Source: JBAVEL01 sp049587715
GTDB taxonomy: Bacteria; Bacteroidota; Ignavibacteria; UBA10030; UBA6906
Length of the DNA: 50,501 nt
Direction: 5' to 3'
Assembly: GCA_049587715.1 (NCBI GenBank)
Contig: JBAVEL010000141.1
Span: forward strand, 1-50,501
This document shows, one piece after another, positions 8,012-15,837 of the stretch. Both the position numbers and the translations under genes were made by a program. The notes under the pieces were generated by a model that did no database searches, was not told where the DNA came from, and saw only the letters and a program-made list of their open reading frames with translations. Position 1 is the stretch's first letter, and each line of letters begins with the position of its first letter.

Positions 8012-8428
8012 TCAGGAGCGGCGACGGGTGTATTCCCGCTCCGCCACCGTGCGGATGCCGCCCCGCACGCGGTAGTCCAGCGTGACCTTCATCCGGCGGG
8101 GGTCCACGCGGCGGACGAGGTCTTCCATGATCCTGTTGACGAGATGCTCCTGGTAGATGCCCACCCCGCGGTAGGAGTGCAGGTAGTACTTCAGGGAACG
8201 GAGCTCCAGGATGTTCCGCCGGGGGATGTACTCGATCCTCACGGTGGCGAAGTCCGGGAGTCCCGACCAGGGACATACGGAGGTGAACTCCTCCGTCGAG
8301 ATGGTCACCAGGATGCTTCGGGAGGGATATGCATAGGGGAACGTCTCCAGCACTCCCGCATCCACGAGGGATGGGTCTCCGACGGCGAAGCGTCGCCCTT
8401 CCGGGCGGGGGTTTTTCCGAGGCGGCAT
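8012..8428 (-). CDS. queF: NADPH-dependent 7-cyano-7-deazaguanine reductase
   Basis: 138 residues, the short (YkvM-type) QueF. It reduces preQ0 to preQ1 for queuosine in tRNA. The thioimide-forming Cys52 and catalytic Asp59 are in SVCPWSGLPD. The QueF signature reads ELRSLKYYLHS, with Arg where the usual motif has Lys. Other queuosine genes are absent here, so preQ0 must be made elsewhere in the genome or imported. The ATG at 8428 has GGGAGT upstream, and a divergent promoter lies between it and the lipoprotein gene. Confidence 0.93.
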   Translation of the reverse strand: MPPRKNPRPEGRRFAVGDPSLVDAGVLETFPYAYPSRSILVTISTEEFTSVCPWSGLPDFATVRIEYIPRRNILELRSLKYYLHSYRGVGIYQEHLVNRIMEDLVRRVDPRRMKVTLDYRVRGGIRTVAEREYTRRRS

Positions 8429-8465
8429 GGTGAGCGGACTCCCGGCTGTGACGGACTGCGGGGTC

Positions 8466-8493
8466 AATATACGCCATACGCTCCATAATGCAA
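8466..8493 (-). promoter_or_regulatory. probable promoter of queF
   Basis: On the minus strand TTGCAT (8488-8493), a 16 bp spacer and TATATT (8466-8471), about 38 bases before the queF ATG. Confidence 0.55.
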
Positions 8494-8507
8494 AACGGGG
8501 TGGACAC

Positions 8508-9008
8508 ATGAAGAAGGCGATACTCATGCTGGCTGCCGCGGCCCTGTGGGGCTGCGCGGGGAGCCGTGAGCAGGCGCAGGAGGCGGCGGCCATCGGCGTG
8601 GGATGGATGGAACCCCCGGCCTTCCGCCAACCGGCATATGCGGGCTTTGCCGCCGTCTACGACACGGTCCGTCCGGGGGAGGAGTTCATGGAGCTGCTCC
8701 GGATGCTCCCCCCCGACGCGGATTGCCTGGTGTTTCTGGGGACCTGGTGCGGTGACAGCCGGCGGGAGGTGCCCAGGTTTCTCCGGATCATCGAGGGCGG
8801 GGCTTTCCCGGCCGCGCGGGCCCGCTTCTACGGCCTCGACCGAAAAAGATCCAGTCCAGGGGGATTCGAGCGGCCCTTCAACATCGAGCGGGTCCCCACC
8901 TTTGTCTTTCTCCGGGAGGGGGCCGAGATCGGGCGCATCGTGGAGACCCCGCTCGTCTCTCTGGAAGTCGACATGCTCCGCATCCTGGCGGGAGGAGGAA
9001 CGCCGTGA
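8508..9008 (+). CDS. thioredoxin-fold lipoprotein with a CGDS motif
   Basis: 166 residues. The start MKKAILMLAAAALWGC is a lipoprotein signal with the lipid-bearing Cys at residue 16. The thioredoxin fold is recognisable from VFLGTWCGDSRREVP, with Cys81 and Ser84, and the cis-Pro strand VPTFVFLREG. Monothiol CxxS forms usually act on glutathionylated or mixed disulfides, or bind partners, rather than oxidise dithiols. It should be anchored in the periplasm. Partner unknown. Confidence 0.8.
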   Translation: MKKAILMLAAAALWGCAGSREQAQEAAAIGVGWMEPPAFRQPAYAGFAAVYDTVRPGEEFMELLRMLPPDADCLVFLGTWCGDSRREVPRFLRIIEGGAFPAARARFYGLDRKRSSPGGFERPFNIERVPTFVFLREGAEIGRIVETPLVSLEVDMLRILAGGGTP

Positions 9009-9015
9009 GCGCTGA

Positions 9016-9044
9016 TTGACATTTCCGGGACCATTCAATATATT
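9016..9044 (+). promoter_or_regulatory. consensus sigma70 promoter of the TPR/TolB-like gene
   Basis: TTGACA (9016-9021), a 17 bp spacer and TATATT (9039-9044); start predicted near 9051. The two hexamers and the spacer length are the same as at 11544-11572. Confidence 0.8.
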
Positions 9045-9091
9045 CCGCGCGCTTGCAGGCGCGCAACAGCCCGCGCACTGATACGCACCAG

Positions 9092-11503
9092 ATGGACACG
9101 AGCGAAGAGAGCCGCAGGAAAGACCTGGAGCGGAAGGCCCTCCTGGACCAGATCAGGAGGAGCGCCGAGGAGGCCGAGATGCGCCGGCTGGAGGAGGAGG
9201 AGCGTTCCGCCGCCGCCCGGGGTTCCGAGCCGGGGCCGGATTCCCCCCCGGCATCCGCCAGCGGCACCCGCGCCTCGGAGCTTCGGGAGCGGATCCGGAT
9301 CGCTCTCGAGAGACGGCTCCCGCAGAAGGCGGCGCCCCTGCTCGCGGAGCTCCGGTCCCTGGCCCCCGACGACCCGTTCCTGGAGGACTACGGCGCGCGC
9401 CTTGCCGATCTGGAGGAGGAACAGGGAGGGGAGAAACAGGCGCGGGAAGGCCGGCGTGCCCGGGGACCTCACGGGAAGCCCCCCTCGGAGCGGGTCAGCC
9501 GGCAGAAGAAGATTGCGCAGTTCCTCGGCAGGGCCGATGCCTTCTATCAGCAGGAGAAGTACGATCAGGCCCTGGAGGAGGTCGGGTCCGTACTGGAGCT
9601 GGACCCCTGGCACGAGGAGGCGCTTGCACTCCGGGACGCGGTGGAGAAGGCCAGGGATCTGGCCCGGAGGGTGAGGGAGGAAGAAGCACTGAAGCGGCCG
9701 GAGTTCGGCCCGACCGCGCCCGCCGGGCCTCCCGTCCCCGGCGGCAAACCGGGGGAGGTCTGGGGGGACACGCCCCCGGGCCCGCAGACGCAGACGGTCT
9801 ATGCGGATCCCGAGGAGCAGTCCGGCGTCCATGTCCAGAAGCCCCCCCTCCTGGACCGTGCGGTGGATGCCATCGGCCGCGTGCGCATTCCCCTGAAGCC
9901 CATTGCGATTGCGGCGGGAGTCGTGGGTGCGGCTCTCCTTGTCTACGTCGCCGCCCGGACCATCTGGACCACGGTCGCCCCTCCCCGGTATTCCCTTCTG
10001 GTCATTCCCGCAACGGCCGCTCCGGCCGACACATCCATGGACCTGCTGGCCGAAGGACTCACCGAAGACCTTGTGCAGCATCTGGCCGCGCTGGGAGAGG
10101 CACGGGTGCTGGCTCCCGCCACGGTTTTTTCCACCCGCCATCCGCGCGGGGATGCTCAGGCGGCGGCGCGCCGGCTGGGAGCAAGCCACTACCTGGAATG
10201 GAGAATAGAGCGCACGGCCCGCGGATGGGATGTCTCGGCGGAGCTCCGCGACACCCTGGAGTCCAGGCCGGTCTGGACGGGCGCCTGGGCGGTTTCCCCC
10301 GAGGATCTGAGTCTCCTGAAGCGGCGCATCGCCGAAGAGATCCTGGATCCCATCGGCATTGTGACCTCTCCGGCGGAAGAAAGCGGTCTTGAACGCGCCT
10401 TCCCGGCCCGGCCGGGGGCCTATGCCGCCTGGTGCGAGGCCGCTGCGCGCCTCCGGCGGTCTCCCACACTGGGGATCGGCCCGGCTCTCGCGGTCCTGGA
10501 GCGGGGGAGGGAAGAAGACGGCTCCTTCCCCGGGATTCCCGCCCTTGAGGCGTGGGCGCATGTTTCCGCTTTCCAGACGGAGACGGACACATCCCGAGGC
10601 CGCCTGGCCCTGGCATCGACCCTGGCCCAGCGGGCCCTCGCCTCCGATCCCAACTCCGCCCTCGCCCTCCGGGCCCTCGGGACCGCCCGGGTCCTGGGCG
10701 GCGAAACCCAGGAGGGGACAGCCCGGCTGGAAGAGGCGGTGCGGCTTGCTCCCGGCGATGCCGAGACATGGAGACAGCTCGCCGTCGCCTACCTCATGCT
10801 GGGACGGCCCAACGATGCCCTGAAGGCGGCGGAGCATTCGGCCGATCGGGATCCCCTGAACGAAGCCGCCGGCACCATGCTGGGCCACGTGCGGCACTTC
10901 CGGGGACAGTATGGAAACGCCTCCGAAGAGGACCGGCGGTTGGAATTCGAGGAGGCGCTCAGCGCCTACATGCGGGGTGCAAGACTGAGCGGGGACAGGA
11001 CCGCCTATGAAAGCGGCCCGATGGCGGAGGTGCTCGTGTACCTGCAGCGTTCCGAGGAGGCCGCGCGCATCCTGGGCAACCTTGTGGCCGTGGAGAGGGA
11101 GGACTATGACGCCCTGTACCGTCTCGGGAGGATTTACCAGGCGGCGGGGAAGCTTGAACTCGGCAAGAGGGACCTGGAGCGGGCCCGCACGGCGCTTCTC
11201 CGCCGGCACGGAAATCCTCCCCGGGATGCCCTTCCGCTGACGTCTCTGGCTCTCATCCAGACACGGTTGGGCTACAGGGATTCGGCCGCACAGGCCAGCG
11301 TGCAGGCCATGAGGAAGGACTCCGCCTCGGGTGCGGTGCAGTATGCGCTTGCCCGCATGTTCGCCATCCAGGGAGACAGAGGTCCCGCCATCGCCCACCT
11401 GCGACGCGCCATCCTGACGGGCTACCGCCTTCCCCTCCTCCTCGACATGGACTTTTTCAACGTGCGAAACGACCCGGAGTTTGTGGCGGCGCTCGTGCGG
11501 TAA
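9092..11503 (+). CDS. membrane-anchored TPR protein with a TolB-N-like domain
   Basis: 803 residues. The N-terminal 130 are charged and helical. Residues 137-190 form a TPR-like module (KKIAQFLGRADAFYQQ, then ALEEVGSVLELDPWHEEA). One membrane segment follows at about 270-290 (IAIAAGVVGAALLVYVA). After it, about 297-420, comes the TolB-N-like domain seen in cyclase/kinase-TPR proteins (LLAEGLTEDLVQHLAAL, then ARRLGASHYLEWRIE). The rest is TPR repeats, with VRLAPGDAETWRQLAVAYL as a clear unit. The topology puts the TPR part in the periplasm if the N-terminus is inside. A scaffold role is inferred. The ATG at 9092 is preferred over an in-frame TTG at 9053; neither has a strong Shine-Dalgarno site. 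Confidence 0.8.
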   Translation: MDTSEESRRKDLERKALLDQIRRSAEEAEMRRLEEEERSAAARGSEPGPDSPPASASGTRASELRERIRIALERRLPQKAAPLLAELRSLAPDDPFLEDYGARLADLEEEQGGEKQAREGRRARGPHGKPPSERVSRQKKIAQFLGRADAFYQQEKYDQALEEVGSVLELDPWHEEALALRDAVEKARDLARRVREEEALKRPEFGPTAPAGPPVPGGKPGEVWGDTPPGPQTQTVYADPEEQSGVHVQKPPLLDRAVDAIGRVRIPLKPIAIAAGVVGAALLVYVAARTIWTTVAPPRYSLLVIPATAAPADTSMDLLAEGLTEDLVQHLAALGEARVLAPATVFSTRHPRGDAQAAARRLGASHYLEWRIERTARGWDVSAELRDTLESRPVWTGAWAVSPEDLSLLKRRIAEEILDPIGIVTSPAEESGLERAFPARPGAYAAWCEAAARLRRSPTLGIGPALAVLERGREEDGSFPGIPALEAWAHVSAFQTETDTSRGRLALASTLAQRALASDPNSALALRALGTARVLGGETQEGTARLEEAVRLAPGDAETWRQLAVAYLMLGRPNDALKAAEHSADRDPLNEAAGTMLGHVRHFRGQYGNASEEDRRLEFEEALSAYMRGARLSGDRTAYESGPMAEVLVYLQRSEEAARILGNLVAVEREDYDALYRLGRIYQAAGKLELGKRDLERARTALLRRHGNPPRDALPLTSLALIQTRLGYRDSAAQASVQAMRKDSASGAVQYALARMFAIQGDRGPAIAHLRRAILTGYRLPLLLDMDFFNVRNDPEFVAALVR

Positions 11504-11504
11504 A

Positions 11505-11540
11505 CACCCCGCGCATCGGTCCCCGCGCCGGGGTGCTCCT
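11505..11540 (+). terminator. possible weak terminator
   Basis: CACCCCG (11505-11511) pairs with CGGGGTG (11529-11535), followed by CTCCTT. The T tail is poor, so the call is weak. Confidence 0.3.
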
Positions 11541-11543
11541 TCG

Positions 11544-11572
11544 TTGACATTCTTGGGCAATCTGGATATATT
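11544..11572 (+). promoter_or_regulatory. consensus sigma70 promoter of the coiled-coil gene
   Basis: TTGACA (11544-11549), a 17 bp spacer and TATATT (11567-11572). The predicted leader is about 75 bases with AAGGGGAA before the ATG at 11653. Confidence 0.8.
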
Positions 11573-11652
11573 TCTGCATATTTCGGGCCGGGCCGCCCGG
11601 GCTGAGCCGGCGGGTACCGGCGCCGATACGGGGAAAAGGGGAACCTCATCGG

Positions 11653-13863
11653 ATGAAGTCCCATCTGGAGTTGGATGACGCGGCGAATGCGGAGCGGCGG
11701 AAAAAGGCCGCGGACTTCCTCCGGATGGCGGACAAGCTCTTCAAGGCGGGAGACTACGAGGGCGCTCTCCGTCTCGTCACCAAGGCCGCCGAGGCCGATT
11801 CCCGCAATCCCTATGCCCTTGCCTACCGCGAGCGCATCGAAGTAGCCATCCAGAAGCAGGAGGGGGTGGCGTCGGAAGCCATGGTTGCTTCCTCCGGTTC
11901 CGTTCCTTCGTCCCCCGCCCCGCCGCCGCGCGAGCCCGCCGCCCCCCCCCCGAAGGCTGCGGAGCAACGCGAGCGGGAAGAGGCGGCGCGCCTGCAGGTG
12001 ATTGTCGAAGCGCGCCGGAGGGAGGAGGAGGTGGAGCTGAAGCGTATGGAGGAGGAGGATCTGCACCGGAAGCTGGAGGAGGCCCGGCGCCGGCTGGAGG
12101 AGGAGAAGGCCCGGCGGGAGGAGGAACACCGGCTCCGGACCGAAGCCGAGCAGGAGCGGCGTACACGGGAGGAGGAAGCGGGGCGGGACCTGGAGGCGGA
12201 GCGGGCCCGGATCGAGACGGAAACCCTGAAGAGGATCGAGGAGGCGCGGCTCCGCATTGAACAGGAGCTCGGGGAGCGCGTGGAATCGGAGATTCTCAGG
12301 CTGGAGGAGGACAAGCGTCGTGAACGGGAGGAGCTGGAACTCCGCCTGAAGGCGGGCGAGGCGGCCCGTCAGGCGCTGGAGGAGGAACGCCGGCGCCTGG
12401 CGGAGGAGAAGGCAAGGGGAGAGGAAGAGGCGAAGGAGCGGCTCTTGGAGGAGAGGGCCCGGATGGAAGAGGAAACCCTGCTCCGGCTGGCCGAGGGGAA
12501 ATCGAGGGTGGAGGAGGAGGCAAGGGTGCGGCTCCTGGAGGAGAGGGCCCGGATCGAGGAAGAGGCCCGCGCCCGCCTGGAGGAGGGACACCGCCGCCTG
12601 GAGGAGGAAAGGGCCAGGGCGGAGGAGGAGGCGGGGAGGCGTCTTGCGGAGGAGAAGGTCCGGATCGAGGAAGAGGCCCGGGCCCGTCTGGAGGAAGAGA
12701 GGCGGCGGCTGCTGGACCGCGGGATGAAGGAGGAGGCGGCGGCCCGTCAGGCGCTGGAGGAGGAACGCCGGCGCATGGCGGAAGAGAAGGCGAAGGCGGA
12801 GGAGGAGGCAAGGGCGCGGCTGATGGAGGAGAGGGCCCGGATCGAGGAGGAGGCCCGCGCCCGCCTGGAGGAGGAACGCCGTCGCCTGAAAGAGGAGTGG
12901 GTGAGGGCGGAGGAAGAGTCGAGACTGCATCTGGAGGAGGAGCGCCGGTTGCTGCTGGACCGCGGGATGAAGGAGGGGGAGGCGGCCCGCCAGGCGCTCG
13001 AAGAGGAGCGCCGCTGCATGGCGGAGGAGAAGGCGAAGGGGGAAGAGGAGGCAAAGGCGCGGCTTCAGCAAGAGAAGGCCCGGATCGAGGAGGAGGCCCG
13101 GACCCGTCTGGAGGAGGAACGCCGCCGGCTGGGAGAGGAGAAAGCGCGGGCCTGTGAAGAGGCCCGTCTTCGTGCGGAGGAGACGGCGCGGCAGGAAGAG
13201 GAAGCCCGGAAGGCCCGGGAGGAGGAGGCACAGGCCAAACAGGAATACGAGACGGCCGTCCGGGAGGCAATCGAGGAGGGCAAGAGAAACGCCCAGCAGA
13301 AGAAGATAGGATCATTCCTGGAGGAAGCGCGGGCCCGTCTGGCGGAAGGTCGCCCGGCGGAGGCTCTCCTTATCCTGAACCGGGTGTTCGCCCTGGACGG
13401 AGCGCATGCGGAAGCCCGGGCCCTCGAGGCGGAAATCCAGAAGAGCGGGGCCGCCTCCACGGAACCCGGACCCCGGCGGCGCGGCGCCTCCTCTTTGGGG
13501 GACCTCCCCGGGGGGAAGGACTCCGCCCAGGCCCGTCAGCGGGAATCCCTCCTCGTCTACCGGGACATGCTCAGGCAGGCATGGGCCAAGGGCCAGCCGG
13601 GGAGGGATGAGCGCTCCATGCTGCAGGTGGTACGGGGCTCCCTCGGGATCACCCGGCAGCAGCACGCGGTCATGGAGGAGGAAATCCGCCTCCAGTCCTA
13701 CCGCGCGGCCCTCCTTGCCGCGTGGCGGGGAGGTCTGGTGTCGGAGGAGGAAACGGTCACACGCGAGAACCTCCGGCTCCTGTACGGCATCAGCATGGAA
13801 CAGCACGTTGCCGTGGAGGTGGGAGTCCTGCAGGATCTGAAGGGAGAGTCCCCGCCCGCCTGA
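11653..13863 (+). CDS. TPR-flanked long coiled-coil protein with a duplicated C-terminal motif
   Basis: 736 residues. Residues 14-68 are a TPR-like module (KKAADFLRMADKLFKAGDYE). A Pro/Ala linker follows near 80-105. Residues about 105-545 are an almost unbroken E/R/K/A coiled coil made of near-repeats of LEEERRRLAEEKA type. A second TPR-like module is at 547-600 (KKIGSFLEEARARLAEGRP). The C-terminus holds two copies of one motif, at about 631-680 and 680-728, with the pattern YRxxLxxAWxxG, ExxxL, LGIxxxQHxxxE. There is no signal peptide or membrane segment, so it is probably a cytoplasmic filament or scaffold. The preceding gene carries a copy of the same TPR module, which points to joint function. 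Confidence 0.8.
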   Translation: MKSHLELDDAANAERRKKAADFLRMADKLFKAGDYEGALRLVTKAAEADSRNPYALAYRERIEVAIQKQEGVASEAMVASSGSVPSSPAPPPREPAAPPPKAAEQREREEAARLQVIVEARRREEEVELKRMEEEDLHRKLEEARRRLEEEKARREEEHRLRTEAEQERRTREEEAGRDLEAERARIETETLKRIEEARLRIEQELGERVESEILRLEEDKRREREELELRLKAGEAARQALEEERRRLAEEKARGEEEAKERLLEERARMEEETLLRLAEGKSRVEEEARVRLLEERARIEEEARARLEEGHRRLEEERARAEEEAGRRLAEEKVRIEEEARARLEEERRRLLDRGMKEEAAARQALEEERRRMAEEKAKAEEEARARLMEERARIEEEARARLEEERRRLKEEWVRAEEESRLHLEEERRLLLDRGMKEGEAARQALEEERRCMAEEKAKGEEEAKARLQQEKARIEEEARTRLEEERRRLGEEKARACEEARLRAEETARQEEEARKAREEEAQAKQEYETAVREAIEEGKRNAQQKKIGSFLEEARARLAEGRPAEALLILNRVFALDGAHAEARALEAEIQKSGAASTEPGPRRRGASSLGDLPGGKDSAQARQRESLLVYRDMLRQAWAKGQPGRDERSMLQVVRGSLGITRQQHAVMEEEIRLQSYRAALLAAWRGGLVSEEETVTRENLRLLYGISMEQHVAVEVGVLQDLKGESPPA
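12361..13032 (+). repeat. imperfect internal DNA repeats inside the coiled-coil gene
   Basis: A block of about 50 bases beginning GCGGCCCG recurs at 12361, 12739 and 12982 with few changes. CTGCTGGACCGCGGGATGAA recurs near 12709 and 12952. The offsets of 378 and 243 bases are whole codons, so the repeats keep frame and probably arose by in-gene duplication. Confidence 0.75.
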
Positions 13864-13865
13864 GT

Positions 13866-14576
13866 TCAGCCGATCTGCCTGCGCGCGAGCTCTCCCCTTC
13901 GCAGGCCCCCCATGTCCGCCTTCCCCGTCCTTCCGTACCTCCTGCACAGTCTGTCCTCTGGAGCCACGTGGTAGAGGTAGGTCCTTTCGGTCATCATCCC
14001 CAGGGGGACGCGCACCATGAGCCGCAGAATCAGATCGTAGTCCTCCGCAAACGGAATGAGGCGGAATCCCCCCGCCCGTCTCAGCGTGGAGACGCGGGCG
14101 ACCAGGGTTCCGGCCGCATGGCACCGGGAGGCATGGATCTTTCTCCCGGGCCTCTCCACATCCGGAACATACTGGAGGCCTCGGGGTCCCACCGCCCGGA
14201 GCCCTCCGTAGACTCCGTGCAGGCGCGGGTTCCGTCTGAGAAACCCCACCCGGAGAAAGAGATGGCGCGGCATGTACTCGTCGTCCGAATCCAGGAAGGC
14301 GGCATATTTCCCCCGGGCCAGCCGGAGCCCCGCGTTGCGCGCCCGTGCGAGTCCCCTGTTGGACTGCCGGCGGTAGCGGATGCGCGGGTCAGACGCCGCC
14401 ATGCGCCGCAGATCCCGCACCGTTCCGTCCGTGCTGCCGTCGTCGATCACGAGGAGCTCCCAGTTCTCCAGCTCCTGCCGCCGGACGGAGTCCACCGCGC
14501 GTGCAAGAAGGGCCCTCCGGTTGAAGGTGCAGAGGATCACCGAGACGACGGGGTGCGCGCCCTGGCGGGGTCTCAT
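13866..14576 (-). CDS. family 2 glycosyltransferase
   Basis: 236 residues, GT-A fold. It starts VVSVILCTFNRRALLARAV and has VIDDGSTDGT for nucleotide-sugar binding, NRGLARARNAGL, and FLDSDDEY as the metal-binding DxD-type site. There is no membrane segment, so it acts at the cytoplasmic face. The acceptor is unknown; no polysaccharide cluster surrounds it. It ends three bases from the stop of the convergent coiled-coil gene. The ATG at 14576 is chosen; a GTG at 14591 is possible and neither has a clear ribosome site. Confidence 0.88.
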   Translation of the reverse strand: MRPRQGAHPVVSVILCTFNRRALLARAVDSVRRQELENWELLVIDDGSTDGTVRDLRRMAASDPRIRYRRQSNRGLARARNAGLRLARGKYAAFLDSDDEYMPRHLFLRVGFLRRNPRLHGVYGGLRAVGPRGLQYVPDVERPGRKIHASRCHAAGTLVARVSTLRRAGGFRLIPFAEDYDLILRLMVRVPLGMMTERTYLYHVAPEDRLCRRYGRTGKADMGGLRRGELARRQIG

Positions 14577-14619
14577 CGGCCGTTTCCACACCCTGAGGCT
14601 TCCGCAGGCCCGGCGGGGA

Positions 14620-14648
14620 TTGGGAAAGAGGGGGTAAAAGGGTATATT
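14620..14648 (+). promoter_or_regulatory. sigma70-type promoter of pfkA
   Basis: TTGGGA (14620-14625), a 17 bp spacer and TATATT (14643-14648); start near 14655. Confidence 0.65.
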
Positions 14649-14658
14649 GGCGGGATTT

Positions 14659-14673
14659 CGGTTCTGAGAACCG
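14659..14673. promoter_or_regulatory. perfect inverted repeat at the pfkA start point
   Basis: CGGTTC-TGA-GAACCG, a 6 bp perfect inverted repeat beginning a few bases after the predicted transcription start. It could be an operator or a 5' stabilising hairpin. Confidence 0.4.
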
Positions 14674-14704
14674 CCCGCATCCGATTGGAGGAAGCACGCA
14701 AGCC

Positions 14705-15790
14705 ATGGAGCTGAACCGCATCGGCATCCTGACGGGAGGGGGGGATTGCCCCGGCCTGAACGCCGTCATCCGGAGCATCGCAAAGCCGGCGATGACGCAT
14801 TTCAACGCGAAGGTCATCGGGATCCTGGACGGATTCGAGGGGCTGGTGGAGGGCTCGCACCGGGAGCTGACGCCCCTGGACGTGACGGGCATCATCAATG
14901 CGGGCGGCACGATTCTGGGCACCTCCAACAAGGGAGACCCCTTCCACTATCCCATGGGAACGGGGCCTACCGTCAGGATCGTGGACGCCTCGCAGCAGGC
15001 CGTCGAACATTACCGGAACCTCCGCCTGGACGTCCTGTTTGCCGTCGGAGGCGACGGGACACAGACCATCGCACACAAGCTCTCCGGCATGGGGCTCCAT
15101 GTGATCGGGGTTCCCAAGACTATTGACAACGACCTGGAAGCAACCGACATCACCTTCGGCCACGACTCCGCCCGGGCCGTGGCCACGGAAGCGATCGACC
15201 GCCTTCAGACCACCGCTTCGGCGCACCATCGCGTCATGGTGGTGGAGACCATGGGGCGCTATGCAGGGTGGATCGCCCTCGGGGCGGGTCTTGCCGGCGG
15301 AGCCGACGTGATTCTCATTCCCGAGATTCCGTTCTCCTGGGACTCGGTCATGGAAGCGGTTCTGAAGCGGAGCAGGGGCGCCAAGTTCAGCATTATCGCC
15401 GTCGCCGAGGGAGCCAAACCCGCGGGCGGGGATGTGACCGTGAAGGAGCACGACAGGAAGCGCACGGACCCGGTCCGCCTGGGAGGCATCGGAGAGCTGG
15501 TGGCCAAGAGCATCGAGGAGCAGACGGGGCTTGAGACCCGCGTCACCGTGCTGGGCCATGTCCAGCGGGGGGGGAGTCCCACTCCGTATGACCGCATCCT
15601 GGCGACGCGGTTCGGGGCGGCCGCCCTGCAGGCGGCCTCCCGCGGTGAGTTCGGGGTGATGGCCTCCCTCCAGAGGAACGTGGTGGTCACGGTCCCTCTG
15701 CGCGATGCCATCGCCCGCCAGCGGCTGGTCCCTCCCGATTCCCAGATGGTGTTTGCGGCGCGTGCGGTGGACACCTGCTTCGGAGACTGA
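14705..15790 (+). CDS. pfkA: 6-phosphofructokinase
   Basis: 361 residues. It phosphorylates fructose 6-phosphate to the 1,6-bisphosphate. The N-terminal loop is LTGGGDCPGLNA. GGDGT (115-119) keeps Gly at the position that is Asp in most PPi-dependent enzymes, which favours ATP. PKTIDND (137-143, catalytic Asp141) has Lys where E. coli has Gly, as in the group III and PPi-type clades. The phosphoryl donor should therefore be tested. MGRYAGW and GHVQRGGSP are also present. GGAGGA lies 12 bases before the ATG. Together with the class I aldolase it covers adjacent glycolytic steps. Confidence 0.93.
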   Translation: MELNRIGILTGGGDCPGLNAVIRSIAKPAMTHFNAKVIGILDGFEGLVEGSHRELTPLDVTGIINAGGTILGTSNKGDPFHYPMGTGPTVRIVDASQQAVEHYRNLRLDVLFAVGGDGTQTIAHKLSGMGLHVIGVPKTIDNDLEATDITFGHDSARAVATEAIDRLQTTASAHHRVMVVETMGRYAGWIALGAGLAGGADVILIPEIPFSWDSVMEAVLKRSRGAKFSIIAVAEGAKPAGGDVTVKEHDRKRTDPVRLGGIGELVAKSIEEQTGLETRVTVLGHVQRGGSPTPYDRILATRFGAAALQAASRGEFGVMASLQRNVVVTVPLRDAIARQRLVPPDSQMVFAARAVDTCFGD

Positions 15791-15837
15791 ACCGGCGCTG
15801 CCGCCGGGCCGCCCTGTTCCCCCCATCCGCAGGCGCT

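Noticed and set aside
12361..13032. Repeats considered as a CRISPR or tandem-repeat array
   Set aside because: Units are in coding frame, of unequal spacing and without unique spacers of constant length.
9035..13071. Long minus-strand frames opposite the TPR and coiled-coil genes, including Leu/Pro-rich repeats
   Set aside because: They mirror GAG/CTG-rich coiled-coil codons and have no start site or family signature.
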